In this document: positions 37,582 through 46,382 of the stretch, one piece after another
Position numbering within the stretch: position 1 is the first letter of the stretch
Layout of the letters: every line of letters begins with the position of its first letter
From: Geojedonia sp051814705
Lineage (GTDB): Bacteria > Bacteroidota > Bacteroidia > Flavobacteriales > Flavobacteriaceae
Reading direction: 5' to 3'
Length of the DNA: 64,000 bases
Assembly (NCBI GenBank): GCA_051814705.1
Contig: JBPWQW010000001.1
Span: forward strand, 992,001-1,056,000
Position numbers and translations under genes: made by a program
The notes under the pieces: generated by a model
Told to the model about the DNA's origin: nothing
What the model saw: the letters and a program-made list of their open reading frames with translations, nothing else
Database searches by the model: none

Positions 37582-37644
37582 GGTAGGTTTGTTTAATTAA
37601 ATTGGACGATGATAATTTGGATTGCTTACCATAATAAATCCAAA

Positions 37645-37690
37645 AAAGGCAAAAAAAAAGACACCAAAAATTTTTGTGTCTTTTTTAGGC
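37645..37690 (-). terminator. Terminator after arsM
   Basis: Read on the minus strand, an 11-bp stem (AAAAAAGACAC and its complement) around an A5T5 inner stem, followed by a run of T. It separates arsM from the phosphate transporter transcript. Confidence 0.7.
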
Positions 37691-37700
37691 AGGATTAATG

Positions 37701-38669
37701 TTAGCAACAACCCCCTCCGTCGTAATGAAAGGTAGATGGGCTTATAAAAATGGTATCTCTACCTAGTGAAGCCAAAGCTCCAGCCGTTTTATCACAGACT
37801 GCTAAAGGCTGGTTTTTTAATAAAATATGACCTTTTTTATCGTCTATATAGTCTTCTTCTCCGTAATATATGGCAGCTTTACCCGTAAAAATGCAAGGGC
37901 CATCTTCGGGCATGGGATCTTTAATGGCGGCCACTTCAATGGATTCGATATAGATAAGTTCTTCGGTGTTGTAATGCTTAGGATCCAGAATTCTATAAGG
38001 CTTGCGGGCACGAATTTCAATAGTTCCAAAACCGGCATCGGTTAATACTTTTATATATTCTGAAATCGGTAAACTTCCACTTAAACATAAAGCACGTAGC
38101 CTATCGTCATTTCGCAACTCATCATTCATGGGCTGTTCACAGGTAGGGTCGCTCATGACCAATCGACCATGAGGTTTTAATACACGGTACATTTCGGCAA
38201 TTGCTTTTTTAAGATCGTCGGCTTTAAAAATATTGAACAAGCAATTTTGGGCAGCTACATCAATGCTATTATCTTCAACTGGAAGATTCATGGCATCTCC
38301 TTTTTTAAGATCAACAAACTCGCTTTTAAACCAAGGATTGAGTTTTTCAGCTTCAATGAAATTTTTACGAGACGCTTCTAACATTTCATCAACAACATCC
38401 ACTCCAACAACACCTCCCTTTTGTCGGTTGAAATAAGAAAATTGTAGGAGTTCCATACCACCTCCAACACCAACGTATAACATTTTGGGATTGTTGGTTA
38501 AATCGCGAGCGTGAACGGTACTGCCACAACCATAGTTCATTTCTTGCATTATTTTTGGAATCTTTAACCCTGGTAATTCCCAAATAGGGTTCGTTGTGCA
38601 GCACAACCCAACATCTGGAGTTAGGGCTGCTTCTTTATAAACGTCGTGTGTGGTTTCTAAATAGCTCAT
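37701..38669 (-). CDS. arsM: Arsenite S-adenosylmethionine methyltransferase of arsenosugar type
   Basis: 322 residues. A class I methyltransferase fold with the SAM loop VGVGGGMELL (about 68-77) and DVVDEMLEAS. Cysteines suitable for As(III) binding are C23-C24 (GLCCTTNP) and the terminal GGGCC (C321, C322). It should methylate arsenite to dimethylated arsenic, the substrate for ArsS. The length and the C-terminal Cys pair fit the variant found in arsenosugar clusters. A terminator follows. Confidence 0.9.
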   Translation of the reverse strand: MSYLETTHDVYKEAALTPDVGLCCTTNPIWELPGLKIPKIMQEMNYGCGSTVHARDLTNNPKMLYVGVGGGMELLQFSYFNRQKGGVVGVDVVDEMLEASRKNFIEAEKLNPWFKSEFVDLKKGDAMNLPVEDNSIDVAAQNCLFNIFKADDLKKAIAEMYRVLKPHGRLVMSDPTCEQPMNDELRNDDRLRALCLSGSLPISEYIKVLTDAGFGTIEIRARKPYRILDPKHYNTEELIYIESIEVAAIKDPMPEDGPCIFTGKAAIYYGEEDYIDDKKGHILLKNQPLAVCDKTAGALASLGRDTIFISPSTFHYDGGGCC

Positions 38670-38794
38670 AATTAGATTTTATATATTAGAATATTTTTAT
38701 GTTAAATTTCAATTTGATTTTATTATTGATATCATTGTAAGTGTAGTACAAAACCTGAATAATCAGTAGGTGAAGCGTATCAACTTAAATGGCA

Positions 38795-39607
38795 TTATAA
38801 ATTTTTAATCAATTCTTTAAAAAGAATAATCATATTGGGTTCCGCTTTTTCTGCCATTTCAATAATTTCTGAAACGTTAACCGGTTTTAAGTTGTTTGGG
38901 TCGCATTCATCTGTTAGAACTGACACGGCAGATACTTTTAATTTTAAATGATTGGCAACAATAACTTCTGGAATTGTACTCATGCCCACAGCATCGGCTC
39001 CAATAATTTTAAGCATTCTGTATTCGGCTTTGGTTTCTAATTGTGGGCCTACAACACTGGCATAAACACCTGTGTTAAGCTTAATATGATGAGCTTTAGC
39101 TATGGCTTTAAATTTCGAGTTTATTTCCAAGTCATAAGGCTGACTCATATCTATAAAACGTTCTCCTAACTGTTCAACACCTTTAAAAGCCAAGGGTGAA
39201 TCGCCTAGGAGATTGATATGATCTTCAATAAGCATTAATTCGCCTTTTTTAAAATCAAGGTTAATGGCTCCTGCGGCGTTGGAAACTAATAAGGTATGAA
39301 TGCCCAGTTTTTCCATAATTCGAACGGGGTAGGTTACATCCTGCAATGAATAGCCTTCATAAACATGAAAACGGCCTTGCATGATCATTACTTTTTTTCC
39401 TTCAAGCACACCAAAAATGAGCTTTCCTTTGTGAAACTCGACCGTTGCTGTTGGGAAATTAGGAATGTGATTATAGCTTACTTCGTGCAAAATATCAATT
39501 TCATTTATTAATTGCCCCAAGCCAGTACCGAGTATGATTCCTATTTCTGGTGAGTCAAATCCTCTCCCCTGAAGATATTCAACCGTTTCTTGTATTTCTC
39601 TAATCAT
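38795..39607 (-). CDS. Purine nucleoside phosphorylase (trimeric PNP type)
   Basis: 270 residues. Typical motifs are GIILGTGLGQL at the N-terminus, GRFHVYEGY, LVSNAAGAIN, GPQLETKAEYRM and GADAVGMSTIPEV. It phosphorolyses purine nucleosides. It sits 1 base after the TIGR04282 gene and in one operon with arsS. ArsS chemistry leaves an arsenic-bearing deoxyadenosine-type nucleoside, so removal of adenine here would free the arsenoribose. This assignment is an inference; general purine salvage is the alternative. Confidence 0.92.
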   Translation of the reverse strand: MIREIQETVEYLQGRGFDSPEIGIILGTGLGQLINEIDILHEVSYNHIPNFPTATVEFHKGKLIFGVLEGKKVMIMQGRFHVYEGYSLQDVTYPVRIMEKLGIHTLLVSNAAGAINLDFKKGELMLIEDHINLLGDSPLAFKGVEQLGERFIDMSQPYDLEINSKFKAIAKAHHIKLNTGVYASVVGPQLETKAEYRMLKIIGADAVGMSTIPEVIVANHLKLKVSAVSVLTDECDPNNLKPVNVSEIIEMAEKAEPNMIILFKELIKNL

Positions 39608-39608
39608 A

Positions 39609-40274
39609 TTAAATGTAAAATCGTTCTAATTGTTTGTAGTGTTTCATGTCTTCAAAAGTATCGATATCGTTTAGTTCTTCTAATAATTCAACATCGCTAT
39701 TTTGTAAATCAAGTAGCGTGTCTTTTAAGACCGTCTCTTTGCCCCAAGCTTTGTTTTTAAAGATACTTTCATGCATTATTTTCATTCCCAATAAATAATA
39801 ACCACCGTCCTTAGATGGGCCAATAACCACATCATGTTGGTTTAGGTGTTCAAATGCATGTTCAATATGACTCTGATTAAGATCGAGTAAATCACTGCCG
39901 ATAATCATCACTTTTTCATAACCTAAACCAAATAAATCAGAAAAGGCATTGGCCATTCGAGAGCCCAAATCTGTTCCGGTTTGCAGTTTTTTTCTGAAAA
40001 AATCGGTGTTCCAAATATCACTTTTATTAATAGTTTCTGAATAATACACGTATTTATCTGCCTTAACGGGGGCTGAAGTCGTAGCCGTATGTTGCAACAG
40101 AAAGGTGTAAATATTTAAAGCAGCTTCGTCACCAATGGTTTTTGCCAAACGGGTTTTGCATTGTCCCAGTTCTGGGTTTCGAGTAAAAATGATGAGTGCT
40201 TTTTTGGAGGTTGGAAAATGGAAATCGAATACCATTTCATTACCATTTGCATTATGTTTGCTTAATAATCCCAT
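39609..40274 (-). CDS. TIGR04282 arsenosugar-cluster glycosyltransferase
   Basis: 221 residues. The nucleotidyltransferase-like GT-A fold opens ALIIFTRNPELGQCKTRLAK, with IIGSDLLDLN and GPSKDGGYYLLGM as later signatures, which is characteristic of TIGR04282 (DUF2064). The first 28 residues before the domain vary; ATG 40274 is used because it lies 9 bases from arsS. Role in arsenosugar assembly is inferred from the family's association. Confidence 0.88.
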   Translation of the reverse strand: MGLLSKHNANGNEMVFDFHFPTSKKALIIFTRNPELGQCKTRLAKTIGDEAALNIYTFLLQHTATTSAPVKADKYVYYSETINKSDIWNTDFFRKKLQTGTDLGSRMANAFSDLFGLGYEKVMIIGSDLLDLNQSHIEHAFEHLNQHDVVIGPSKDGGYYLLGMKIMHESIFKNKAWGKETVLKDTLLDLQNSDVELLEELNDIDTFEDMKHYKQLERFYI

Positions 40275-40283
40275 GTTATATAT

Positions 40284-41345
40284 TTAAGATACACTACCTT
40301 GACAACTGCTACCCGCTCCAGCAGTGCATCCGTAGCAATGTTGGGAAATAACAATATTTCTACCCTCTAATAAGTCTTCATTATATTCTGAAATGTGCTT
40401 TACTTTGCTGTTTATAGGGAGCTCCAGCATTTGATTAAAATCGCAATCATACAGATAGCCATCCCAACTTACAGATAGCGTATTGGTGCACATCACATTT
40501 TGAACGGCTGAAGGATTATAGGCTTCAACTAATGAATACATATAGTCTACATAATTTTCTGAAGCGATTAAGTAATCCAAAAACCGACTAATCGGCAAGT
40601 TTGTGATAGCGAATAAGTTGTGAAACTGAATGCCAAAATCCTCTAGCAAGGCCTTTTTAAAATCTTTTTCCAAAGCGGTTTGGTTACCCGGCAAAAATGC
40701 TCCTGATGGATTGTAAACCAAATCCAAGCGCAAATCGCTACCTGGCATACCATACCCAATAGCGTTAAGCTGTTCTAAGGCTTTAATAGATTTATCAAAC
40801 ACGCCACTTCCACGTTGTTTATCTGTTTTCCCCCTAGTCCAATGTGGCATAGAGCTTACTACATGAATATTATGAGCTTTAAAGAATTCTGGAAGATCGT
40901 AATATTTTTTATTAGACCTGATGATGGTAAGGTTGGAGCGGACAATAAAATCTTTTATACCAGCTTTTGAAGCTTCTTCAACGAACCATCTAAAATCGGG
41001 GTTCATTTCTGGGGCGCCGCCAGTTAAATCCAAGCAATACGCACCTGTTTTTTTAATTACATCCAAGCATTGTTGCATGGTCTCGCGTGTCATGATCTCT
41101 TTTCGGTCGGGGCCAGCATCCACATGGCAATGTTCGCAAACCTGATTGCACATATAGCCTACATTAATTTGTAGGATTTCCAGTTTTTTTGCCTTTAAGG
41201 GAAATTGACCTGTTTCTGAAATTTTATCCTTAAACTTTGGCAAGTCTCCATTTTGAAATATACCATTTGATAAAATTTCAAGTTGCCTATTGCTTTTTGC
41301 CAAATCGCTTTGACGTTTATGTAGGGATTTTTGGGTCATTAACAT
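40284..41345 (-). CDS. arsS: Radical SAM protein ArsS (arsenosugar biosynthesis)
   Basis: 353 residues. The radical SAM CxxxCxxC motif is C66-C70-C73 (YMCNQVCEHCHV), followed by LDLTGGAPEMNPDF (SAM-binding GGxP). The C-terminal cysteine-rich CYGCTAGAGSSCQGS (C337, C340, C348) is shared by the ArsS family and may bind an extra cluster. It is thought to transfer the 5'-deoxyadenosyl group to dimethylated arsenic. First full gene of the arsS-TIGR04282-PNP operon. A second Met at codon 3 is an alternative start. Confidence 0.93.
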   Translation of the reverse strand: MLMTQKSLHKRQSDLAKSNRQLEILSNGIFQNGDLPKFKDKISETGQFPLKAKKLEILQINVGYMCNQVCEHCHVDAGPDRKEIMTRETMQQCLDVIKKTGAYCLDLTGGAPEMNPDFRWFVEEASKAGIKDFIVRSNLTIIRSNKKYYDLPEFFKAHNIHVVSSMPHWTRGKTDKQRGSGVFDKSIKALEQLNAIGYGMPGSDLRLDLVYNPSGAFLPGNQTALEKDFKKALLEDFGIQFHNLFAITNLPISRFLDYLIASENYVDYMYSLVEAYNPSAVQNVMCTNTLSVSWDGYLYDCDFNQMLELPINSKVKHISEYNEDLLEGRNIVISQHCYGCTAGAGSSCQGSVS

Positions 41346-41428
41346 TTAATATTTTATTTATAAGATTTATGGGCTTTTTTCAGGTTATCCGAGCCAAACG
41401 TGTTTACTATATAAACTACAAGGTCTGC

Positions 41429-41764
41429 TCACATTTCCAATTTATTTACTTTATTCATCATTTGTACACCATGCACCAAAGTAGCGCCACCACGAATAGC
41501 TCCTGCAACATGTAGGGCTTCCATCATTTCTTCTTTGGTAATTCCGCGCTTCAATCCATCACTAGTATATGCATCTATACAATAGGGGCATTGTATGGTA
41601 TGTGAAACCGCCAATGCAATCAGCGATTTTTCACGTTCAGATAAGGCACCTTCTTTAAAAACGGAATTATAATATTCAAAAAATTTAGTGCCAAGTTCTT
41701 CATTCCATTCGGTTATCTTTCCAAACTTTTTGAGATCGGCGGGATCGTAATATGTTTTTTGCAT
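41429..41764 (-). CDS. AhpD/carboxymuconolactone decarboxylase-like protein of arsenosugar clusters
   Basis: 111 residues, all-helical. The peroxidatic CxxC is C59-P-Y-C62 (TIQCPYCIDAYT). It matches the small peroxidase-like proteins that accompany ArsS. It may reduce arsenic intermediates or protect ArsS from oxidation. It is 83 bases upstream of arsS. Confidence 0.88.
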   Translation of the reverse strand: MQKTYYDPADLKKFGKITEWNEELGTKFFEYYNSVFKEGALSEREKSLIALAVSHTIQCPYCIDAYTSDGLKRGITKEEMMEALHVAGAIRGGATLVHGVQMMNKVNKLEM

Positions 41765-41868
41765 GGATTTAAAATTCTTTTGTTAATACTCTTACCAAAA
41801 AATGAAGATACGGCTTTTGTCGAAGTTAGGAAAAAATGATTACAGAGAAACATGAAAAAGCTTTAAAC

Positions 41869-41897
41869 CAAAAAACCCGAACAAACAGTTCGGGTCT
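41869..41897 (-). terminator. Terminator after tRNA-Phe
   Basis: On the minus strand, the stem ACCCGAAC / GTTCGGGT with a 5-base loop, followed by a run of T. It ends the tRNA transcript. Confidence 0.75.
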
Positions 41898-41901
41898 TTA
41901 G

Positions 41902-41977
41902 TGGTGGTGCCTCCAGGAATCGAACCAGGGACACAAGGATTTTCAGTCCTTTGCTCTACCAACTGAGCTAAGGCACC
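41902..41977 (-). tRNA. tRNA-Phe (anticodon GAA), CCA encoded
   Basis: The minus strand folds into a standard cloverleaf. The acceptor stem pairs GGTGCCT with AGGCACC, followed by A and an encoded CCA. The D-arm has TAGCTCAGTTGG, the anticodon loop reads CTGAAAA (GAA anticodon), and the T-arm has GGTTCGATTCC. A short ORF across it is spurious. Confidence 0.96.
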
Positions 41978-42163
41978 AGTCGCTTTGATTGCGGCTGCAA
42001 ATATAGGGGCATTTTTAATATTCACAAAAAGAAACCAAAAAATAATTAGCCCTGTCGCAAATTATTTGTAAATCAGGCATAACTCCATGAAAGTGTTATT
42101 TTTAGGTTAAACGAGATTGAATTATTCTGGATCATTTTGTAAGTTTACGGCTTATTTACCATT

Positions 42164-42892
42164 ATGAATTTAATTGTTGATGTCGGGAATTCGTATGTGA
42201 AATTTGCTGTTTTCAAGCACGGTAAGTTGATTCATAAACAAACTTCAAAACTGACTCATTTTAATGAAGCTTATCAAACCGTAAAGAACGATTATTCAAA
42301 CATAGAACATGTTATTGTGTCTTCAGTTGGAAAATTGGACCCATCCCAAATCGAAAGCCTTAAAAAACAAAGTAATATTTTGGTTTTAGATTCAGAAGTT
42401 AAACTTCCTTTTAAAAATTTATACCAAACTCCAAAAACCCTTGGAGTGGATCGATTGGCATTGGTAAGCGCAGCGGTACACCAATTTCCAGAGGCAAATG
42501 TTTTGATAATTGATGCAGGCACTTGTATAACGTATGATTTTATTACTTCTAAAAACCAATACCTTGGAGGCGCCATTTCGCCCGGAGTACGATTGCGATA
42601 TCAGGCTTTACATAATTTAACCGCTAATCTTCCGTTGTTGGATACTGAAATACCAAAAGACCTCATTGGCAATAGCACGTCTAGCGCTATCCATTCTGGG
42701 GTGATCAATGGAATTTTAAAAGAAATAGATGGTATAATTGATGAATATCAAAATAAATATTCAGATTTAACAGTTATTTTAACAGGTGGAGACGCCAATT
42801 TCTTGTCAAACCAATTAAAAAATAGCATATTTGCCAACTCAAATTTTCTTTTGGAAGGTTTAAACTATATTTTAGAATTCAATACAAACTAA
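42164..42892 (+). CDS. coaX: Type III pantothenate kinase
   Basis: 242 residues. ASKHA-fold motifs are DVGNSYVKFAVF (Asp6 in the phosphate 1 site), GVDRLAL, LIIDAGTCITYDFI and GGAISPGVRLR. It phosphorylates pantothenate in CoA synthesis. It overlaps the next gene's ATG by one base, which is a conserved flavobacterial arrangement preceding envelope genes. Confidence 0.93.
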   Translation: MNLIVDVGNSYVKFAVFKHGKLIHKQTSKLTHFNEAYQTVKNDYSNIEHVIVSSVGKLDPSQIESLKKQSNILVLDSEVKLPFKNLYQTPKTLGVDRLALVSAAVHQFPEANVLIIDAGTCITYDFITSKNQYLGGAISPGVRLRYQALHNLTANLPLLDTEIPKDLIGNSTSSAIHSGVINGILKEIDGIIDEYQNKYSDLTVILTGGDANFLSNQLKNSIFANSNFLLEGLNYILEFNTN

Positions 42893-44196
42893 TGATAAAA
42901 AAACTTGTAATAGTTTTGATCGCATTTTTTGCTTTCCAGTTACACGCACAACAAGGCACATCTTCACCATATTCGTTCTACGGCATAGGAACTTTAAAAT
43001 TTAAAGGTACGGTTGAAAATAAAAGTATGGGTGGTCTGAGTATTTATACCGATAGCATCCATGTTAACTTAAGGAATCCTGCAGGATATGTTGGTCCAAA
43101 CTTAAAATCATTTAACGAGGAAAGTCGCCCCGTAAAATTCTCTGTTGGGGGAAGCAACAATAGTTTAAACTTAAAAGCGAATTCAGGCTCAGCCAAAACG
43201 AGTGCTGCTACCTTTGATTATTTAACACTGTCTGTTCCAATTGGTAAATTTGGTGTAGGTTTTGGTTTATTGCCTTATACATCGGTAGGCTATAAATTGG
43301 AATCGAAAGAAAATGATCTCATTGCCAACAGGTATAGAGGAGAAGGGGGCTTGAACAAAACATTTTTAGGATTGGGATATAAAATATCTGAAGAATTAAG
43401 CGTGGGGATTGATGTAAGCTATAATTTTGGGAATGTTCAAAACAGCGTTATAGAGTTTGTTTATGACGATGATAATAACCCAGTTCAGAATCAATCCCGT
43501 GAAAACAATCGATCTGATTTAAGTGGACTTAATTACAATCTTGGGCTTTCTTATAAAACTATGTTAACTAAAAAGCTTGAACTGATTACTGGGCTTACTT
43601 ATTCTCCAGAAAGTACATTAACATCTAACAATTCAAGATCGTTTTCAACAATAGTCATTAGCGCATCAACAGGTCAGGAGTTTGTTGTAAATACCATTGA
43701 AGCCAATTTAGAGGCTGATAATTTAAAGACTACAGATTTAACCTTACCTGCAAGAATAGCTTTTGGTGCTGGATTGGGACAGCCAAGAAAATGGTTTGTC
43801 GGTGCAGAATATACCTTTCAAAACACAAAAAAGTTTTCAAATCCTATTTTTAGTGTAGAGAATACTACTTTTGTAAATGCTTCAAATATAGCGTTAGGTG
43901 GGTTTCTAGTGCCAGACTACAACTCCTTTTCAAGTTACTTTAAAAGAGTGACCTACAGAGCAGGTTTGCATTTTGAAAACACAGGTTTAGAAATTAATAA
44001 TGAAACCATAAAAGAGTTTGGCATATCTTTTGGAGTTGGGTTACCAGTTGGTAATGTATTCTCAAATGCTAATTTGGGATTTGAAATCGGAAAGAGAGGT
44101 ACAACCAACCAAAATTTGATTCAGGAGAACTTTTTCAATTTAAATATTAGCTTATCTTTAAATGATAGGTGGTTTGTAAAACGTAAATATAATTAA
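42892..44196 (+). CDS. Outer membrane beta-barrel protein, unassigned
   Basis: 434 residues with a signal peptide (VLIAFFAFQLHA). The mature part alternates hydrophobic and polar residues throughout and ends in FNLNISLSLNDRWFVKRKYN, typical of outer membrane barrels. SPYSFYGIGTL at the mature N-terminus resembles FadL/OmpP1-like proteins. Its substrate is unknown. It lies between coaX and a TPR protein in an operon that ends in lptC, so a link to the cell envelope is plausible. Confidence 0.78.
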   Translation: MIKKLVIVLIAFFAFQLHAQQGTSSPYSFYGIGTLKFKGTVENKSMGGLSIYTDSIHVNLRNPAGYVGPNLKSFNEESRPVKFSVGGSNNSLNLKANSGSAKTSAATFDYLTLSVPIGKFGVGFGLLPYTSVGYKLESKENDLIANRYRGEGGLNKTFLGLGYKISEELSVGIDVSYNFGNVQNSVIEFVYDDDNNPVQNQSRENNRSDLSGLNYNLGLSYKTMLTKKLELITGLTYSPESTLTSNNSRSFSTIVISASTGQEFVVNTIEANLEADNLKTTDLTLPARIAFGAGLGQPRKWFVGAEYTFQNTKKFSNPIFSVENTTFVNASNIALGGFLVPDYNSFSSYFKRVTYRAGLHFENTGLEINNETIKEFGISFGVGLPVGNVFSNANLGFEIGKRGTTNQNLIQENFFNLNISLSLNDRWFVKRKYN

Positions 44197-44210
44197 CAAT
44201 TAATCTACAC

Positions 44211-45596
44211 ATGATGAAAACGAGAATTACAATAATTTTGGCAGCACTTTTTATAAGTGTTAATGTAAGTTTCGCACAGCAGGACGAAGAATGCATGAAC
44301 AACCTTACAATCTTTACAGATTATTATAAAAGCAAAAGATATGATGAGGCTTATGAACCTTGGATGAAGGTTAGAAATAAATGTCCAAAGTTTAATAGAG
44401 CTATTTATGCCTATGGTGAGAAAATCTTAATGCATAAAATAGATAACGCCGCAGGAAATGATAAAGTAGCTTATATTAACGACCTTGAAGTTCTATGGGA
44501 TAAAGCATTGGAGTATTTCCCTTCAAATTATGACTTAGGTGAAGTTATTGCCGATAAAGTGATTTTAATGTATGATAACAGAAAAGAACTTGGCATAACC
44601 GATAAGCAATTATTTGATAAAGCCGACAAAGGTTACAAACAAGATTTGGAAAACTTCACCAGTCCTAAAGCCTTATATATCTATTTTTCTGCCATTGTCG
44701 ACTTATTTGAAGCCAAACAAGTACCTGTTCAAAACGTATTTGACAAATATGACGATGTTTCAGAAAAAATCGCAAATGAGATTCAAAACTACACACTAAA
44801 ATTAAACAAACTTGTTCAAAAAGAAGAGGCTGGTCAGGCTTTGACTTCTAAAGAAAACCAATATAAAAGTCAATATGAAAGTTATTTAGAGGCTTATGAT
44901 AAAATCTCTGGAAGTATTGATACTAAATTAGGGATTTTGGCCAATTGTGAAAATTTGATACCTCTGTATAAAAAGGATTTTCAAGAATTTAAAAAAGATT
45001 CCGTTTGGTTAAAACGAGCTGTAAGTAGAATGTACAATAAAGAATGTACAGACGACCCATTATATGTTGAATTGGTAAAAGCCTATGATGCTGTAGCACC
45101 ATCTGCCGACACTAAATATTTTGTGGCCACTGTGCTGTTCAAACAAGATAAAGACAAAGAAGCTGAAAGTTACATGAAGCAAGCTTTTGATTTAGAAACA
45201 GATTCCTATAAAAAAGGAAAATTGGCTGAACGTATTGCCAGCAGTTTAAAATCTAAAGGGCAATATGGCCAAGCGAGAACATATTATAGGGAATCTATTA
45301 GACTCAACCCTTCAAATGGAAGACCCTATCTTGCTATCGCTGCAATGTATGCCGCTAGCGCCAATAGCTGTGGTGATGACACGTTTAGTAAACGAGCAGT
45401 GTTTTGGTTAGCTGCTGAGGAGGCTGCTAAAGCTGGTAGAATAGATGGAACTTTAAAAACGGCTGCTTCCCAATCCATAGCGAATTATGAAGCTAAAGCA
45501 CCAACGAGATCTGATATTTTCTCAAAAGGAAATCAAGGGCAAACCATTAGAATTGGTTGTTGGATTGGAGCGAGTGTAACAGTGCCTAATCTCTAG
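44211..45596 (+). CDS. Exported tetratricopeptide repeat protein
   Basis: 461 residues, signal peptide ending near FISVNVSFAQQ. Helical repeats are visible, with clear TPR units about 300-385 (DKDKEAESYMKQAFDLE and GQYGQARTYYRESIRLNPSN). The C-terminal KGNQGQTIRIGCWIGASVTV is conserved in flavobacterial homologues as I recall. Probably a periplasmic scaffold; its stop adjoins lptC. Confidence 0.82.
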   Translation: MMKTRITIILAALFISVNVSFAQQDEECMNNLTIFTDYYKSKRYDEAYEPWMKVRNKCPKFNRAIYAYGEKILMHKIDNAAGNDKVAYINDLEVLWDKALEYFPSNYDLGEVIADKVILMYDNRKELGITDKQLFDKADKGYKQDLENFTSPKALYIYFSAIVDLFEAKQVPVQNVFDKYDDVSEKIANEIQNYTLKLNKLVQKEEAGQALTSKENQYKSQYESYLEAYDKISGSIDTKLGILANCENLIPLYKKDFQEFKKDSVWLKRAVSRMYNKECTDDPLYVELVKAYDAVAPSADTKYFVATVLFKQDKDKEAESYMKQAFDLETDSYKKGKLAERIASSLKSKGQYGQARTYYRESIRLNPSNGRPYLAIAAMYAASANSCGDDTFSKRAVFWLAAEEAAKAGRIDGTLKTAASQSIANYEAKAPTRSDIFSKGNQGQTIRIGCWIGASVTVPNL

Positions 45597-46154
45597 ATGA
45601 AAATTAAAAAAACAAATAAATTATTAAGTATGGTTGTAGCATTGGCTACAACCATACTTTTTTCATGTAAAAATAATTTTAAGCAGGTTCAGCAAATTGG
45701 TGTTTTGCAAAACGGTCCAGTGGGAGAAGCCAAAAACATTAATTTAAAATATACCGATTCTGGCAAGATTAAAGCAAATTTAATAAGCCCTAAAATGCTG
45801 GATTATTCTAATAGGGAATTTGCGTTTTCTGAATTTCCAGATGGTATTCACCTCAATCTTTTTGATAACGAAAACCATAAAAGTGTTGTGCTTGCCGACT
45901 ACGCCATTAGTTATAGCGAGACAAACTTGATTGACTTACAGGGCAATGTGGTTTTAATGACTTATACAAAAGACACCTTGTTTGCCGAACAAATGTATTA
46001 CGATCAAAAGCGAGAACAGTTATTTACAAACTCACCTGTACGCTTTAGTTTTGCCTCAGGTAATTCTGGAAGAGGCAATATCTTTGATTCGGATATTAGA
46101 TTTGAAAACTACGAAATATTAGAAGGAAGTGGAAGCGCAGATATAGACCAATAA
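45597..46154 (+). CDS. lptC: LptC-like LPS export lipoprotein
   Basis: 185 residues with a lipobox (TTILFSC). The LptC jellyroll is evident: YTDSGKIKANLISPKMLDY, FAEQMYYDQKREQLFT and the final RFENYEILEGSGSADID. It should carry LPS from the inner membrane ABC transporter to the periplasmic bridge. It starts directly after the TPR gene's stop. Confidence 0.85.
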   Translation: MKIKKTNKLLSMVVALATTILFSCKNNFKQVQQIGVLQNGPVGEAKNINLKYTDSGKIKANLISPKMLDYSNREFAFSEFPDGIHLNLFDNENHKSVVLADYAISYSETNLIDLQGNVVLMTYTKDTLFAEQMYYDQKREQLFTNSPVRFSFASGNSGRGNIFDSDIRFENYEILEGSGSADIDQ

Positions 46155-46160
46155 ATTAAT

Positions 46161-46168
46161 TATCTTTG
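46161..46168 (+). promoter_or_regulatory. -7 promoter element for the 63-residue protein and CNNM gene
   Basis: TATCTTTG, an exact TAnnTTTG match, 19 bases before the ATG at 46188. No -33 TTG at the standard position. Confidence 0.45.
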
Positions 46169-46187
46169 TCTAATTAATATCTGACAT

Positions 46188-46379
46188 ATGAAACTTCTTA
46201 AATTTTTTCAATACGCCTATATCTTTTTTGCCATCTTGTTTTTGTATGAAGCCATCACAAGTTGGAATATAGACAGAAATAAATCTTATATATCGTTGCT
46301 TTTTGTGGCATTAGCTCTGTTTATGTTTTTCTTCAGGAAACGATTCAGGAAAAAGATTGAGGATAGAAACAAGCATTAA
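46188..46379 (+). CDS. Small two-helix membrane protein
   Basis: 63 residues. Two hydrophobic helices (about 5-20 and 33-48) and a basic C-terminal tail (RKRFRKKIEDR). No known family. It lies between lptC and the CNNM/CBS gene with a 3-base gap, and has its own -7 element. Confidence 0.68.
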   Translation: MKLLKFFQYAYIFFAILFLYEAITSWNIDRNKSYISLLFVALALFMFFFRKRFRKKIEDRNKH

Positions 46380-46382
46380 GCT

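Noticed and set aside
34104..41764. Arsenic resistance (ars) operon
   Set aside because: No ArsR, ArsB/Acr3 or ArsC is present; the families found are those of arsenosugar synthesis.
41840..42025. Minus-strand ORF of 61 codons across the tRNA
   Set aside because: It is a translation of tRNA-Phe (LAQLVEQRTENP type text), a well-known artefact.
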